This document shows, piece after piece, positions 19,484 through 32,465 of a stretch of 64,000 nucleotides of DNA. The position numbers and the translations under genes were made by a program. The notes under the pieces were generated by a model. It was not told the origin of the DNA. It made no database searches and saw only the letters and a program-made list of their open reading frames with translations. Origin of the DNA: Amorphophallus konjac. Its lineage: Eukaryota > Streptophyta > Magnoliopsida > Alismatales > Araceae. Where the stretch lies: the NCBI GenBank assembly GCA_022559845.1, contig CM040117.1, positions 11,308,856 to 11,372,855 on the forward strand. The letters are read 5' to 3'. Each line of letters opens with the position of its first letter. Positions within the stretch are counted from its first letter, which is position 1.

Positions 19484-22400
19484 GATGTCCCTCCTTAACG
19501 TCCTCTTTGCAGGGGAGCGAGCGGAGGTGAAGTGAAAGTGACATGGAACATGGAGATGAAGCGAAAATGCAGCGGAGTGTACCGGAAAAGCGGGAGTTAA
19601 GGTAAAATGACACCCGTTTTTACCAACAAGCGATGGGAATCTTCCGGAAGACTCTGAACCAAATGCAAGGAATGATAAAACCAAAAGCGACACCAGTCTG
19701 GAGGAACTAAACTAAACGAAATGAAACAAATTGACAAGACCAACCTCATGGGGGACACAATCCCACGGTCCAATGAGGAGGCCAGAAGCAGACAGTAAAA
19801 GTAATGGAAACATGCTAAAGCTCCAGACGGGGACCTCTTAATCAACCAAACCAAGCGAATTGACCAAAGAGAACCTTCCAACTCAGAGTGGAATTAGTTC
19901 CTCTTACTTAAACATTGAACGCACAGCTAACCATTGCTGGTGGGACATTCTTCAGGCAAACCATGGGGCATGAAAGCTCAAAAGAATGTGTATGATGCAT
20001 GCTGGGCTAAAATAAAAGAAATCATTAAAACAAATACAAAGAAAGATTAAAATATAAAATACTCGAGAATAATATTACTAAGTTGGGAAAATCAGAGTCA
20101 AGATACCTTCCGCAACTACAGCGTGCAGGATAGAACCATCCTCCCCAGGCTTTCCCAACCTAATGACCTATCCGAAGATTAAACACGTGAACCTGGATCA
20201 TCATCATTTTTATTGAAGGGGAACATCAGATCCTGAAACACGTAGATAACCAACTAGTTCTCAAGATAATATAGCATAGTACCATATAGTAATGCAGTAA
20301 GGGATGTAAGGACAGAAAGCCATACCTGACTTACCTGAGCAGGTGAAACGACAAGTTTTTGGATTTTCATTTTTCAGATTTTTATGGATTTTTACGAATA
20401 AGGCAAATGAGTATAAACATAGCAGAGATAACACAATGATTAACTGAACGACAAATAACATGACATAACATGATGATCAACATAACATAACAAAGGCCAA
20501 CGAGCACATATGCAAGGCATAAACAAACAACACACATGCACGAACACAGCATGACAAGACACCAATGCGGCGGGACAACACACGGTTGGGACAAGAACAT
20601 GACGAACGATCACACAATTGGGACAACACATGGAACATAAATGGACGACTATCAACATGTGCAGGACAACTAACAACACTCGGTGAGGAACAAAACAACA
20701 AGTGTGGGACGATACGGTGGGACATAGACACAAGACAAGGACACGGCGGGACAAAAGACATGAACAAATACGCACTTCAATCAAAACCCAAAATCAGAAT
20801 GAAGCAGAACCGCTAGGTTCATAATCGTGAGGCAAAGCCCTCTCATAAAGATATGATCATTGCAAACAAAAGCTCGGAAGGACATGAGCTTCAAAACAGA
20901 TCGAGAGAGTGGATCGAAGAAGGAAAGAACAGATCTAAAAATGTGGACAGAAGGCAGAGCACAAAGATATAGTAAGGAATGCCTGAGTTCTTGCAACCTG
21001 CACACTTAGCAAACAGATTACGTATCTGTCCTCAAGATAAAAAAATGCATAAAAACAAAAGACATATTTTTGGATTTGTGTAATTTTCTGATTTTTTTTA
21101 GATTTTGACATATTTGATTTTTGGAGTTTTGACAATATCTGATTTTTTTAGATTTTGACATATCTGATTTTTTCTTTTGATTTTTGACAATATCTCATTT
21201 TTTTAGATTTTGAAATATCTCATTTTTTTGGATTTTGATTTATCTCACTTTTTTTGAAATTTTAACAATATCTCATTTTTTGGATTTTTTTAAAAATACC
21301 TCATTTTTTGGATTTTGATATTTTTGACAATATCTCATTTTTTTGATTTTTTTTTTTGAAATAGCAATCTGCAGCACCCAAGACGGGCTTAAACTACTGG
21401 CTAGGGATCGTCGTTCCTACCCCTTTCATTAAAGGCTTCTTTTAAGCAGGGCGTGCATGTGAGGGTGGCTCGCCACAACCAACCGCTTCTAAAGAACGGT
21501 GCCCCTATTAAGACCATACCCGGGATACAACCCAGCTTAAGAGGGAGAAGCAGAAGAAAAAATTAGAGACAAGCTTCGTGCAGGATGGGAGATATCAAGG
21601 CTCGAATTCCTTCCAGGGCACTACCCCTCAGAGAGATAGTCTGTTGCGTTGGGGCTTTGTGTCTTTGATTTTGAGAGCCATATTTATCAGGCACGCATGC
21701 GACCGGGCTCCTGACGTCCCGTGGGGAATTGTACTGCCACTCTTGCCATGTCTTTGATTCATAATTTTACATTGATTCATTTTATCATTTTGGTAGCCCT
21801 TATTGGCCAGATCTAGCATGAAAGCTTACTTTTGAGGGTCAAGACTGTCCCTATTTGAGACCTCTCCTGTATTAGGGAGCGCCTAGGTTGGTCTTCTCAT
21901 CCATCCATCTCTTGCCTCTGCACTTGGCCGAGCAGAGAAAAGAAAAGACCTTTGTGCATACCCAAAGTATGGCCAAAGCAGCAACGGTGCGCCTCAGAGA
22001 GATAGGTTATGGCTTGCCGTGTAGTGTGTGAAAAATCCATACTCATAGGTCACCCTCAACAATCGAGGAAAGAAACTAGACTCCCAGCGCGGAGCTATCA
22101 CCAGCCTAAGGATGCTGCAGAAGCTAACTTTTTATTTGACACAAAGTTAAGATCTAATTAAACAAAGACTCCTAAAGTCACTCAATCATGTTAAGGAATC
22201 ATGTGCAGAAACAATAGAAATAATGGAAATGAAAGCACGTTCTTGCACAAAATTAAGATACCTTTACAAATCCATGGCGCAGAAATCGACATCCTGAAGC
22301 GAACATGATCATCGAGCCTTGATTAGCACGAGCTTTATATTCCTTGCTTGACAGAATAAAGGTTGAAAGAGGATAGCAAAGGATCAAAGACTCCTCTACA

Positions 22401-22545
22401 CGGAGGAGCGTTAGACATCAAACTGGGCGAGGAAGAATAAAAAGGAAGAGAGACGAGGGCAAGAACTCCCTCGTTAAGGCACAGAGGCCCTGATAACAAG
22501 GAGCCAGATACATAATAAATAGGGATTAACTGAGATTAAGGCGGG
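19484..22545 (-). other. Element H 3' non-coding region
   Basis: About 3 kb between the last long frame and the 3' LTR. A polypurine tract candidate on the minus strand (AAGGAGGGACA) lies at 19486-19498, just before the LTR. The stretch includes a T-rich minisatellite (21061-21360), and 20450-20800 is rich in ACA-containing words. Short frames here match nothing recognised. Where an autonomous Tat element would carry pol, none is detectable. Confidence 0.65.
21061..21360. repeat. T-rich minisatellite in element H
   Basis: About ten imperfect copies of a 25-32-bp unit close to TATCTCATTTTTTGGATTTT, with variable T-run lengths. The T-run variation is typical of slippage. No coding or regulatory meaning is apparent. 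Confidence 0.75.
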
Positions 22546-25500
22546 CTAAAGCCTCGAGAACAGCAAGAAAAAGGGTAAGAACCCTGAAAAGGGTGAGGAG
22601 GAGAAAATAGAAAGACGACGAAAGGATAGTTGCGAAGGTAAGGGAGAAAAAGAAAGATCATCCGACGTGGTCGGAGGAAAGGAATAGCGATCACCCACCA
22701 GAGGCGGGGAAGAAAATGCATGAACACCCGACAAGGTCGGGGAACGAGCATAAGGAATCCCCAACAGGATCGGGGGAAAGAGATGAGAAGTGAAATCCGG
22801 ACGTATCCGGGAAGGAAAGCTAGAAGATGCCCCTGGATTAGGGGAAGAGGAGGACATAGGCCGAGGGCTAGAATGGTGAGGATAGGAGAAGATGGCAGAA
22901 ATATGGTCAGGTGGTGAAAGGTACACCACCCAAGGATAAGAACTGAGCAGAAGAAAAGATGAATGGACGGAAGAAGGAAAGGAGGAAGTGGACCCCCAAG
23001 TGCGCAACTGACGGCCCTTGAACTTATGCCGTCGCCTCTTTTTAGCAGCAATCTTCTTGAAACAACTCTGCCTGGCGCGGACTCGGGCCTTCCGGCTTCT
23101 TATCTTGCAATACTTTCTCAAATAACGGGCCCACCTGGCAGACGGCCTAGCCCGATCATGAACATGCAGCTTCATCGGGACGGTTGCCCCTAGCTGTGGG
23201 GTGCCAACCATAGAGAGGCATTCCAGCATAGACAACTCCTCAGAATGGACATCAGGAAGCAAAGGAGTTTTGTCATTTGGCACTAGTACATGGAGCTTTG
23301 GCATCTTCACTCGGCAGTTGAGCATGAAGCATAACTCCCTTGCTAGAAGCGCAAGACGGAACTGAGGGAGGGCGATGCGCGGCGTTGACGTGGCCGCCTC
23401 ACCAATAAATCGAGGGAGATGAGACAGAAAATGCAGAATGCCCCTGGCCAATCTTGAGGACCCGCCCAATTGCCCCTTGAATGCTGAATTGATTAGACTT
23501 CTGGCGTCCGCGTGGTTTAGCACCATCCGGGCGGAAAACTCTTCTGGGCCAGTGCACTGAATAGCAATCAGGTGAGAGGTAATAACAACATGAACAGTGG
23601 ATTCTCCAGCGAGCAAAGAGATTGCCACCGGCCTTGCTTTTGAAGAAACCGGCACCAGTGCACAGGAACTTTTCTTGGCAACCGTCTTCATAGCAAGTGC
23701 GGGCTCATTGTCCCTAGAATAGCCAGGGACCAGGACTCGGACCAGCATGCGGCAAATGAAGTCTTGAAGCTTGTAATGCACAGTCAAAACCTGGTTCGGC
23801 TCTTTATCTCCCTGGGGACTAGACCCGAGGGGCACCAAAGGTAGCGTGTACTTGCTCCGCGAAGTGGGAAGTGGTAGAGGGAGGTTAGAAGGAGGAGGTT
23901 TGAAGGGCGCGGGTGGCGATGGTGCAAGTGATGGGGAAATACTGATGATGATGAGCATGGGAGGAGGTAAAGGCGAAAGTAGAGGTATGGGTTTAGGGTC
24001 GGTCTGCTCAGGCTCAGAGGATGATGGTGAAAGGGGGAGTGGAAGAGGCGACAGTAGTGGTGGCGAAAGCAATAAAGGTGGCAAAGGGGGTGATGTGGTT
24101 GATGAAGATGGTGAAGGTGAAGGGGAAGGAGATGAAGGTAGGGGTGGGGAAGAAGGAGGAGAGGAAGGTAGTGGCGTAGTGGGGGAAGTGGCAGGTGGTG
24201 GCGCTCTCTGACGTATCTTTACAACACGTCGAGAGGCGTTCGGAATAGGTGTGGTGGTGGAAATGGAGGGTGAAAGAGAGGTTGCACGAGCGGAGGCTAG
24301 GATAGGTAAAGGTGGTGGAAGAGATGGGATAGAGGAAGAAGTGGGTAACGGAGCAGGTATCTTATCAACTGAAGAAACACCAGGGTGCCCCTGGTCTTGA
24401 AGTGGAGACGGTTACCTAGGTGGCACGGCTTGCCGCCACTGCTGCTTACTGCTGAGATCTGAAATAACTTGGCGTATGACAGCCCAATCAATCATCTTCT
24501 TGTCTTCCAAACTGTAAACAAGTTCCCGAAACTCGGAACAATTCTCGACCACATGCCCCTGTTGACGATGGAATTCACAGAAATGGAGCAAGTTATTGAC
24601 CGTGGGTCGGCAAGGCATAACTGGAGGGAGCTGCAACGCATGGGTGGCCATCAAAGCCCTGAAAACATCTGTAAGAGATTCCGACAACGGGGGGCGAGAA
24701 GCCCGCTTTGGGCAAGGTGGATGTCGAGGGGTATAAAAAGATAATGGGGATGGTAGCGGAGGTTGCGTAGGCAAGGGGGATTGCGTAGGTGAAGGTGGAG
24801 GGCTAGAATGATGTGGCGGCATGGAGGGAGTGGGAATGTAATGGACGGCATCTACCTACTATGGGTGTAGTGTTTCCTTGACCGGAAGTGGAGGGGTGTG
24901 GGGAGATTAAATAGCGGAGGGCTGACTCGTGGAGGGCTGACATGTGGAGGAGTATATGGAGGTATAGGGGTGTGTAGGAGTGGAAGGCCGACTCGTGGAG
25001 GGACATGTAGTGGAGGGCTGACTTGCGGTGGAGGGCGGAGGGAAAGTGTATGTAGAAGGTGACGGTGGAGGAGACTCATGGTCAAAGGAAACTAGGAGTT
25101 GTTGGCTAATGAAGCGGGCTTGACTGTAAAGTTGTTGCCAGGATGTAATATCATTCAGGGCTAAGATGCACCTGAGCTCGGGCGTTGCATTAGAAATAAC
25201 TATCTTGATCTGCTCGCCCTCCGGAATATGCCCCGGGACTTGCACAACTAGGCGACGCCAGCGGTCGGCGAACGCGGAGAATTCCTCGCCGGGCTTCATC
25301 TTCTCTTGGGCCAGATCAACCATAGAATACCGGGGCCCAACCTGGTCTTGGTACTGCTGAATAAATCTTGCTTGAACGGTTTGAAAATTCATCATCTGCT
25401 CTTGTGGTAACGTGAAAAACCAATCCTTGGCCGAGCCCTCTAAAGATAGGCCAAAAAAATAGGCCATCAAGCGTTGATCATGTTGGAACTGGGCCGATTC

Positions 25501-26019
25501 ATATAAGAACTCCTTCAAATTCACGTAGGGGTCACCGACTCCACCATAGCGACGATAAGCTGGAATCTGTGAATGTGGTGGGAGTTGAAGACCATGGAAT
25601 GCAAATGGGATATCCAAAGAAGTTTGTGGATTGATTCGTCATTGCAATTCATCAAGCTGGCGTTGGGCCTGAGCGATCATCTCCTCGGTAGGAAGAGTCC
25701 GAGAAGGATATGAGCCAGCCTGAGCAAGATATGATGAATTCAGACAAGGATAATGATGATGGGCCGGATAAGGGGAACCGGCCTGAGAAGAAGGAAAGCC
25801 CGCTCCGGGAATGGAGGAATGCATGGGTCCGGAAGAATTATGCACGTGGGAATGAGGATTGATTGGGCCAACAGTAGAACGGGCGGGACAAGAAGGCCCG
25901 TTAAAAGAATAGGGTCCAATGGAGGAATAAGGAGATGGGCCCGCACGGGAAGAGGAATCCACACGGAGGTAAGAAAATGGAGAAGTACAGGAATAAGGTA
26001 CAAGGGAGAAGTGCTCCAT
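22546..26019 (-). pseudogene. gag: Element H gag plus proline-rich linker plus unrecognised domain in one frame
   Basis: A single minus-strand frame of about 1158 codons starts at ATG 26019 and ends at 22546. It is broken by stops at 25639 (TGA), 24907 (TAA), 24859 and 24856 (both TAG) and 24412 (TAA). Residues about 135-300 match Ty3/gypsy gag: GVGDPYVNLKEFL, then FFGLSLEGSAKDWF, FQTVQARFIQQYQ and a GEEFSAFADRWRRL region. A Tat-type knuckle C-X2-H-X4-H-X4-C is at 24538-24579. A linker very rich in proline and serine follows (about 24400-23850). The last 512 codons contain an unrecognised region with a basic KKRRRHKFKG stretch. A segment there recalls the Tat protease context (VVIT...SLINSAF) but lacks the catalytic D-S/T-G. 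This is likely an inactive or repurposed protease remnant, or an unrelated domain. It is notable that the frame is kept so long after gag. Confidence 0.75.
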
Positions 26020-27277
26020 GGGGAGAATGGAGACTTTATACAGTGGATCTCAAATGAATACAAGGAGGGAAATGACCCCAAGACAAATGCAACTAAATGG
26101 GGACACACAAAGATGAACTAGACCTAATGAGCCTAATCTGACAAAGAGATGCAAATGATGACACTGCAACATGTAATGGAGGGGAGAGATGTGGAAAGAA
26201 CCCACCAATTAACCACCCAAGTTGTAAATGATGCACGAAGATTTTATAAGTTCCTCTTTAGGACCTTAGTAGATTAATTAAAATATGAATTCACTCAACC
26301 ATAAGGTACCTAAATAGGGTGGGGGACGGGAAACTGGCAGACTCTAAGGGACTCTCTCTCTCTCATGAATGCAGACCCTAGACTGGAGGTGGTATCGTAC
26401 AACCTGTCCGGCATCCGTGTGGGAATCCACGGCTCACGGGGACTTACGGAGGCCCTCGGCAAGGTCCTCTAGTAGGCTCCAAGGAGTATGGAGACGAGAG
26501 GAAACTCTACCTCGGTAGGAACGCAACTAAATATGAATGAAATGCATGATTCCTATGCGCACCGGAGTGCATGCAAAATCTAGCCTAGAAACTAGCAAGC
26601 AATGATCAAATCAAATATGTAAGGGGTGAAAGCAAGTATACAACGATGATATAGGAGCAGGGGGAGATCAATATCCAAGTATCATGAAAACTATATAAGG
26701 TGGCAATGAAAGAGAAGCACGGGTGCACTGTAGCACGACAAGGACGGTCTCTGCAAGACCGCTCAGGGAGATAGATGGTCTGTAGAAGACCGTATAATGC
26801 AAGGAGTAACGACAAAATAACATGCAAACCAGAGAATGCTGGAAATGAACAGTGACAGAAATGAGCTGCGTACCCGGATGAGTGGTATATGGACAGCCGT
26901 TTATTGACTAGAACGGACCTACATAAACCGTGTAACAGCAACCAAGACAACAATCAGAAGACAGAGGAGTACCTGTGCCAGCGAGATGGACGGCCAATAA
27001 TAGACCGTGTAAGACTTGAACGGATGACATGGGACCGCTTATCGTAGCTGGCTTTGCAGAAGATATGGCGCTGTTCACAGAGAAGAGCGGTGGACTTCCA
27101 GCCGCCGAAGAGATGGACGGCTCATGGAGATCCGCACATGCTCCAGTGGACAGAGACCGCGCCCAGACCAACCTGAAATCACTTCGACAAGAGGACTAAC
27201 ACAGCAAAAGAAGAGGTCAACAAATCACTAACACGATGGGCACTAGGGGTCCCACCGTGATCGCCACAAAAGAAGGG
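26020..27277 (-). other. Element H leader with dyads and probable primer site
   Basis: The minus-strand leader between 5' LTR and gag. A TGGCGATC word about ten bases inside the LTR end (near 27256-27265) may belong to the primer site, but the tRNA cannot be assigned with confidence. Between about 26740 and 27135 are inverted repeats with the same arms as in the LTR, for example 26744-26762 (ACGGTCT/AGACCGC), about 26773-26790 and 26988-27008. Confidence 0.6.
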
Positions 27278-28994
27278 TGTAGATATATTTCTCCTCCCGT
27301 TCGTTCTTTTAATACCTTCTCATGTCTATCCTACCACATCCAACATGGGAAATGAATGAAGACAGAGGGAAAGGGAGGAATAAAAAAAAACCTATGATCG
27401 CCACCAAGGCGCCGAACGTGATGAACACGCCGTACCTTGGAAAGAGGGAGAGGTACTTGCCTGACCTACAGCGCTGTAAAGATATACGGCTCAGGAAGAA
27501 CCACCTATAAGATGCACGGTCTCACGACAGACCGTTTAAGAATGCTACAGAGGATGCGGGATGAAGCACTCCTGGCAGTTGAACGGCTCTATCACGACCG
27601 CAGGAAGAAGAAGGACGGTCTAGGTAGCACCGCACGTCTCCTTGAATGGATGGTAGAGAACCGCGCAAGACCACCACGCCAAAAGTCACAAAGGGTCAAA
27701 CCTCCACCCTCTCCGGCCAGCCAGAGGGGATGGGCCTCGTGCTAGGGATTGCTGACCTATAAAACATCGTGAAAACGCAAAGAGAAAACCCAAATTAGAA
27801 CTGAAAAGTGTAGTAGATGTCAAAATAATAAGAAATGAACATGAATAAGTGGAAAGGGGGATACCTGGGGGATTTTAAACCCATAGGGTGTCATAAACGT
27901 GGGTGGGTGTGTGCATGGCAATGAAGGTGAAGAACAACGTGGGGAGAAAGTGAGAAGAGTGATGCATGCAATGAAAAAAAATGGACAAAACCTATCAAAC
28001 ACACAAGACTTAAAAACTAGACTACTCCCTGAACCGGAGGCTTATATGGATGTGGAAAGCCTCCCTCCTTGGTGCTAGGTCCCTCAAGAAAATCTCCCCT
28101 CTTTCAAACTCGGCCTTCAGGGTCTATTTATAGAGCACCTAAAGTCCTAGCCCGAAATTAGGGTTTAGAAGCATTTTCAGGTCGAGATAATCAAAGGAAA
28201 ATCGTAGATAATAAAAGTACCTCTCATCTAGTCAAAACGGCACTCAAAATGGTTCATTATCCGCGGAGAAAATGACGGGAGAAGTTAGGGATAAAACCAC
28301 GGATAGAGAGATAAAATCTGTTACGGATGAACGATCTTACGATAGACCGTTCAACGGGATGTGCGGCCATGTCCTGGCCGTCCAACCCTGTCGGTGGAAA
28401 TTTAAATAAATCATAAAATAATCCAAATTATCCATTAAACCGGCCGAATGGTTCGCCGTTGGACTCTTATATATGAACGGCTCATATGAGACCGTTCAAA
28501 GGCAGAGCGGCCAAAGACCCACCGTTCTAGCCTTGTCGGTGGAAAATCAAAATAGATAAGATAATTAAATAATTATCTAAAAACCAGCGACGTTAGGACT
28601 CTGGAGAGATAGACGGCTCAGATGCTACCGCACAATGGTCTTATGCGGCTATGTCTAGGCCGTATATATGCCTGTCAGTGATAATTCAGAAAATCAGCTA
28701 AATGTCCCATAAATATATGAACGGCCCAGTATCAACCGCACAAATTGTTATACGGCTTGAGGTTGACCGCACATGTACCTGGGTGCTTGGAATTCATAGA
28801 AAAGCTCGATTAACCGAAACCAAGGCCCATTAAGCCCTGAATCAATTTGGACCTAACCAGGGAGGGAGGCTACCCATAAAACTGGCCCAAAACGTGCCTG
28901 AAAATAGCCCCAACGAGTGATGGACAACTCGAGGCATCAACAAATGAGAGTAAGAGGAACGACTCAACTCATCGGTAAAAAATGGGTGTCAACA
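27278..28994 (-). repeat. Element H 5' LTR (1717 bp)
   Basis: The minus-strand LTR starts at 28994 (TGTTGACACCC) and ends at 27278. It is nearly identical to the copy at 17724-19483 apart from a deletion of about 40 bp, scattered transitions and few indels. The duplicated pentamer ATAGG follows at 28995-28999. Confidence 0.88.
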
Positions 28995-28999
28995 ATAGG

Positions 29000-30862
29000 G
29001 TCTTTAACATTACTGATCAGAAAATTGAAGAGTCTCCACATATCATTTTTGATGAAGCAAAAGGTGCTACTAACATTGAAGATGCTGACAGGGATTCCAA
29101 GCATGACGGAGAATTCCTAGAAGACAAAGAAGAAGAGGAGGTTCAGCCGAATGAAACATCAGCTGCTCCCAACTAGGTAGGGCCAGCTGAAATAGGTGAG
29201 TCTTCAATAAATGTTAGATACCTAAAAGATCACCCAATAGATAACATCATAGGCAACCTTGAAGATCCTCTTAGAACTAGGTCTCACTTTAGGAATGTTC
29301 ATAATCAAGACCTAGTTGCTTTGGTCTCACAAATTGAACCCAAATCAGTAGAAGAAGCCTTAAGTGATCAATCATGGGTTAATGCTATGTGTGAGGAGTT
29401 AGGTCAATTTGAAAGAAATAATGTCTGGGAGCTAGTTCCAAGACCAGAAAATTCTAATGTCATAAGAACTAAGTGGGTGTTTAAGAATAAAATGAATGAA
29501 GATTGAATCATTTCTAGAAATAAAGCCAGACTAGTAGCCAAGGGCTATTGTTAGGAATTTGGAGTTGACTTCGATGAGTCCTATCCACCTGTTGTTAGGA
29601 TGGAAGCTATATGAATATTGTTAGCATTTGCATGCTCCAAGAATATAAAACTCCAACAAATGGATGTGAAGAGTGCATTTTTAAATGGAGTTATAAAAGA
29701 AGAAGTTTTTGTTGAACAACCTCCCAGATTTCAATTTTCTCCTCAACCTAACCAAGTTTTCAGGTTGAACAAAGCCATATACGGTCTAAAGCAGGCTCCT
29801 CGAGCATGGTATGAAAGACTGACATGATTTCTGATCAGCAAGGGCTACCACAGAGGTAAGGTGGATCAAACTTTATTTATCAAGAGTTCAAATAAAGACC
29901 TCATCATGGTTCATGTATATGTAGATGATATTGTCTTCGGATCAACTAGCTCTGAACTATGTAATGAATTTTCTCAATTGATGTCTGCTGAATTTGAAAT
30001 GAGTTTGGTAGGTGAATTAAAGTATTTTCTTGGCTTGCAGGTACAACAGTTAGAGGATGAATGCTTCATCAACCAGACCAAGTACACATTGGAGATTCTC
30101 AAGAGGTTTGGCATGAGCAATTTGAAACACATCACAACACCAATGGGTACCAATATCTCATTGGATGCAGATGAGACAGGTAAAGAAGTAGATGCCAAGC
30201 TCTATCGAGGTATGATTGGATATCTACTTTATTTGACAGCTTCAAGACTTGATATACAGTTCAGTGTAGGAATGTGTGCAAAGTATCAATCTAGACCCAC
30301 TGAATTGCATCTAGCTGCAGTGAAAAGAATTTTCAGATATCTGTCTGCTACACACACCCTTGGTTTATGGTTTCCTGCATCACGTACACTAGATTTAGTT
30401 GCATACACAGATGCAGATTATGCCGGGTGTAAACTAGATAGAAAAAGCACTAGTGGTCACTGTGAATTTCTAAGTGGGTGTTTAATTTCTTGGGGTTCCA
30501 AGAAACAATATTCTGTGGCCCTCTCCACTGCAGAGGCTGAGTACGTGGCTGCAGGGAGTTGTGGTACACAAGTCATTAAGATTAAACACCAGCTTTAGGA
30601 CTATCAAGTAGACTTGGGGTGCACACCCATTTACTGTGATAATACCAGTGCCATCAATCTAGCCAAGAATCCCGTGTTGCATTCCCGCACCAAACACATA
30701 GAAATAAGGCATCATTTCATAAGAGATGAGGTTTCTAAGAACACATTTGAGCTGATTCATGTAGGCACTGCTAATTAAATTGCTGATATCTTCACCAAGC
30801 CTCAGAACAATGACAAATTCACCACATTAAGGAGAGAATTAGGCTTATTTAAATTATCTTAA
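29000..30862 (+). pseudogene. pol: Sirevirus pol of element E, part 2: RT and RNase H
   Basis: This continues part 1 after insertion H. A linker rich in acidic residues precedes the RT domain. Visible RT motifs include the KARLVAKGY region, DVKSAFLNG, YGLKQAPRAWYERL and the catalytic YVDD at 29918-29929. RNase H follows with YTDADYAGC, DRKSTSG, STAEAEY and CDNTSAINL, ending with the [10 protein letters not shown] and ADIFTKP segments typical of copia pol. The frame ends at TAA 30860. Reading one frame throughout, I see seven premature stops here (near 29174, 29504, 29552, 29610, 29825, 30596 and 30775) and no frameshift. Most could arise by C-to-T change at CAG or CGA codons, as expected from cytosine methylation. 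Confidence 0.9.
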
Positions 30863-32337
30863 TTGCTAATCTCCTGATATTGAAATGTTTTTATCTTGGC
30901 AAGAGTTTGTGTGAGAAGTCTATTCTAATAGTGAGGGGGAGTCCTGAGTATCTGTTGGTTAATTTCCTTTGTGAATCGTTTGAGGGGGAGCTGGGCTGTT
31001 AGTGAATTTTTGACTGATTCAAAAGTTTGACCAGATGTGTGTCATTGCTGGCTCTCATGATTGAATGAGTGCGGTTCTCTCTCAGATAGTAGAATATCAC
31101 TCATCCCTTAAGTCTATAAGTTTGTGTAACTAAAGGCATGCTAGAATCCTTCCTCTAGTAGTCTATCAGAGACATGGATTAAGTGTTCGAAGTATATCTT
31201 CCTACATTGTCAATGATTCCGGTTCAGACTAAAACTTGTATGTCTTGATATCTGTCCAGAACAACTTGAAATCTAGACTTCAAGATTCATTTCAAAGAAA
31301 CAGTCCTTCTGGTATTGTCTTCAATCACTTCATCTCCACAATATAAGGGATCAACCAAGTAAACAAGGTATATGGTTTGATCACTGAGAAACTGGGAGCT
31401 TCATCAATGAAGTGAAGTATTTCCCATTTCATGAGGTATCAAATTCAAAAAAAAAGGGGGGGGGGAGCAATCTCTGCAAACTAATTTTTTTGCCTCTGAT
31501 GATCACAGAGCAATGGTGACAAGGTGGTGAGTAACTGGAGACTCTGGCCTCTGATCAAAGTGTTTCCTCACGTAAAAAGCCATAGTTACTAACTCTGTTC
31601 TCTAAAAAGGAGAGGTAATGAGGTACTCACACTGAGTAACTGGAGATTCAGGCCTCTGATCAAGGTGTCTCCCTAATGTCAAAAGTGTGATTTACCAACT
31701 TACTCATTGATCTTCTTAAAAATCACTATAATATCTCTTGTATTTGTGCAAATTACTGGAATGCTTGTCCTCAATACCATGAGCACACCTTCTCTATTTT
31801 TGTCTCTTGTCGTCTACTGAGTATTGTTGTTTGATCAGCTATGTCTTGACATACTTGTTCATCCCTGCTCAATATCATAAGCCCTGTATGTGGATAAACT
31901 TCCCTCTCATTCTGATTCTCTATTGATTACCAGAGTTCAAGGATCCTCTCTTGAGATTAGCACCTCACTTATTCACTTAAGATATGCTCTTGAGTCTTTC
32001 TACACTAAGAAGCCAATGTACTTCTTCCTCATGTCTCCAGCAACTTCATATATCTTTCATTTCCTTTTGATGATGTCAAAGGGGGAGAGAGAGGTCCTCT
32101 GTCATTTGAGAGGGTCAGGGAAATTGTGGAGAGGTCACTTGAGAGGTTCAGGGCATCTAAGGCATCTAAGAGTGAGTTGTAGGGGAGTGGATGTGAAGAG
32201 AAAAGAAGTTCAGAAGATGGTGCTTCAGGGAGAAGTCTTTTGGTTTATCAGTATGCTCTTTTTTGGTTTGCTCTTGATTATTTTTGATCTCATTCTTAAT
32301 GCCCTGACATTGCTTGATTCATAGTGTTGCCATCATC
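30863..32337 (+). other. Element E region between pol and 3' LTR
   Basis: About 1.5 kb with no convincing third ORF. Features seen are GAGGGGGAG words near 30935 and 30983, a G-homopolymer (31456-31465), and a diverged duplication of about 70 bp (31527-31600 and 31641-31705). Each copy of the duplication starts GAGTAACTGGAGA and contains CCTCTGATCAA. A 144-codon frame at 31890-32324 matches no family I recognise. Confidence 0.6.
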
Positions 32338-32351
32338 AAAAAGGGGGAGAT
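32338..32351 (+). other. Element E polypurine tract
   Basis: AAAAGGGGGAGAT, preceded by GCCATCATCAAAA, ends directly before the 3' LTR at 32352. The same ATCATCAAAAAGGGGGAGAT signature appears on the minus strand before the 3' LTRs of F and G. Confidence 0.88.
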
Positions 32352-32465
32352 TGTTGCATCCCTACGGTTTTGATGATGTCTCACACTATAAATCAATTTC
32401 TTTTAACTACAAATCAATTTGTTTTTATACGGTGCATTTCTTTGTTTCTAAACATGAAGGAGGTC
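32352..32465 (+). repeat. Element E 3' LTR, first segment
   Basis: The first 114 bp of the 3' LTR, matching 12366-12480. It is interrupted by solo LTR C, whose insertion duplicated AGGTC (32461-32465 and 45880-45884). Confidence 0.9.

Larger units (their letters stand above)
17724..28994 (-). mobile_element. Element H: non-autonomous Tat-lineage Ty3/gypsy retrotransposon
   Basis: LTRs at 17724-19483 and 27278-28994 flank this 11.3-kb element, with a perfect 5-bp target duplication ATAGG. On the minus strand the LTR begins TGTTGACACCC and ends CTACA, a start characteristic of Tat/Ogre-type elements. The gag on the minus strand (from 26019) has the Tat-type C-X2-H-X4-H-X4-C knuckle. No RT, RNase H or integrase motif is seen; a proline-rich linker and an unrecognised domain in gag frame take their place. 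It therefore resembles a gag-carrying derivative dependent on an autonomous partner. It splits the pol of E. Confidence 0.87.

Noticed and set aside
22536..23051. Hydrophobic 171-codon frame overlapping the H unknown domain
   Set aside because: It is a shadow in another frame of the longer gag-linked frame; apparent membrane segments come from CT-rich codons.
24000..24411. Simple-repeat origin for the proline-rich linker of H
   Set aside because: The codons vary (CCA, CCT, CCC, TCT, TCA) without a fixed unit, and the frame stays open, so it is better described as a low-complexity linker than a microsatellite.
29974..30200. Antisense frame under the RT of E
   Set aside because: Shadow of the RT/RNase H coding sequence.
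31890..32324. 144-codon frame before the E 3' LTR as an env gene
   Set aside because: No similarity to the third ORF of G, no signal peptide, and it lies in a decayed untranslated stretch.
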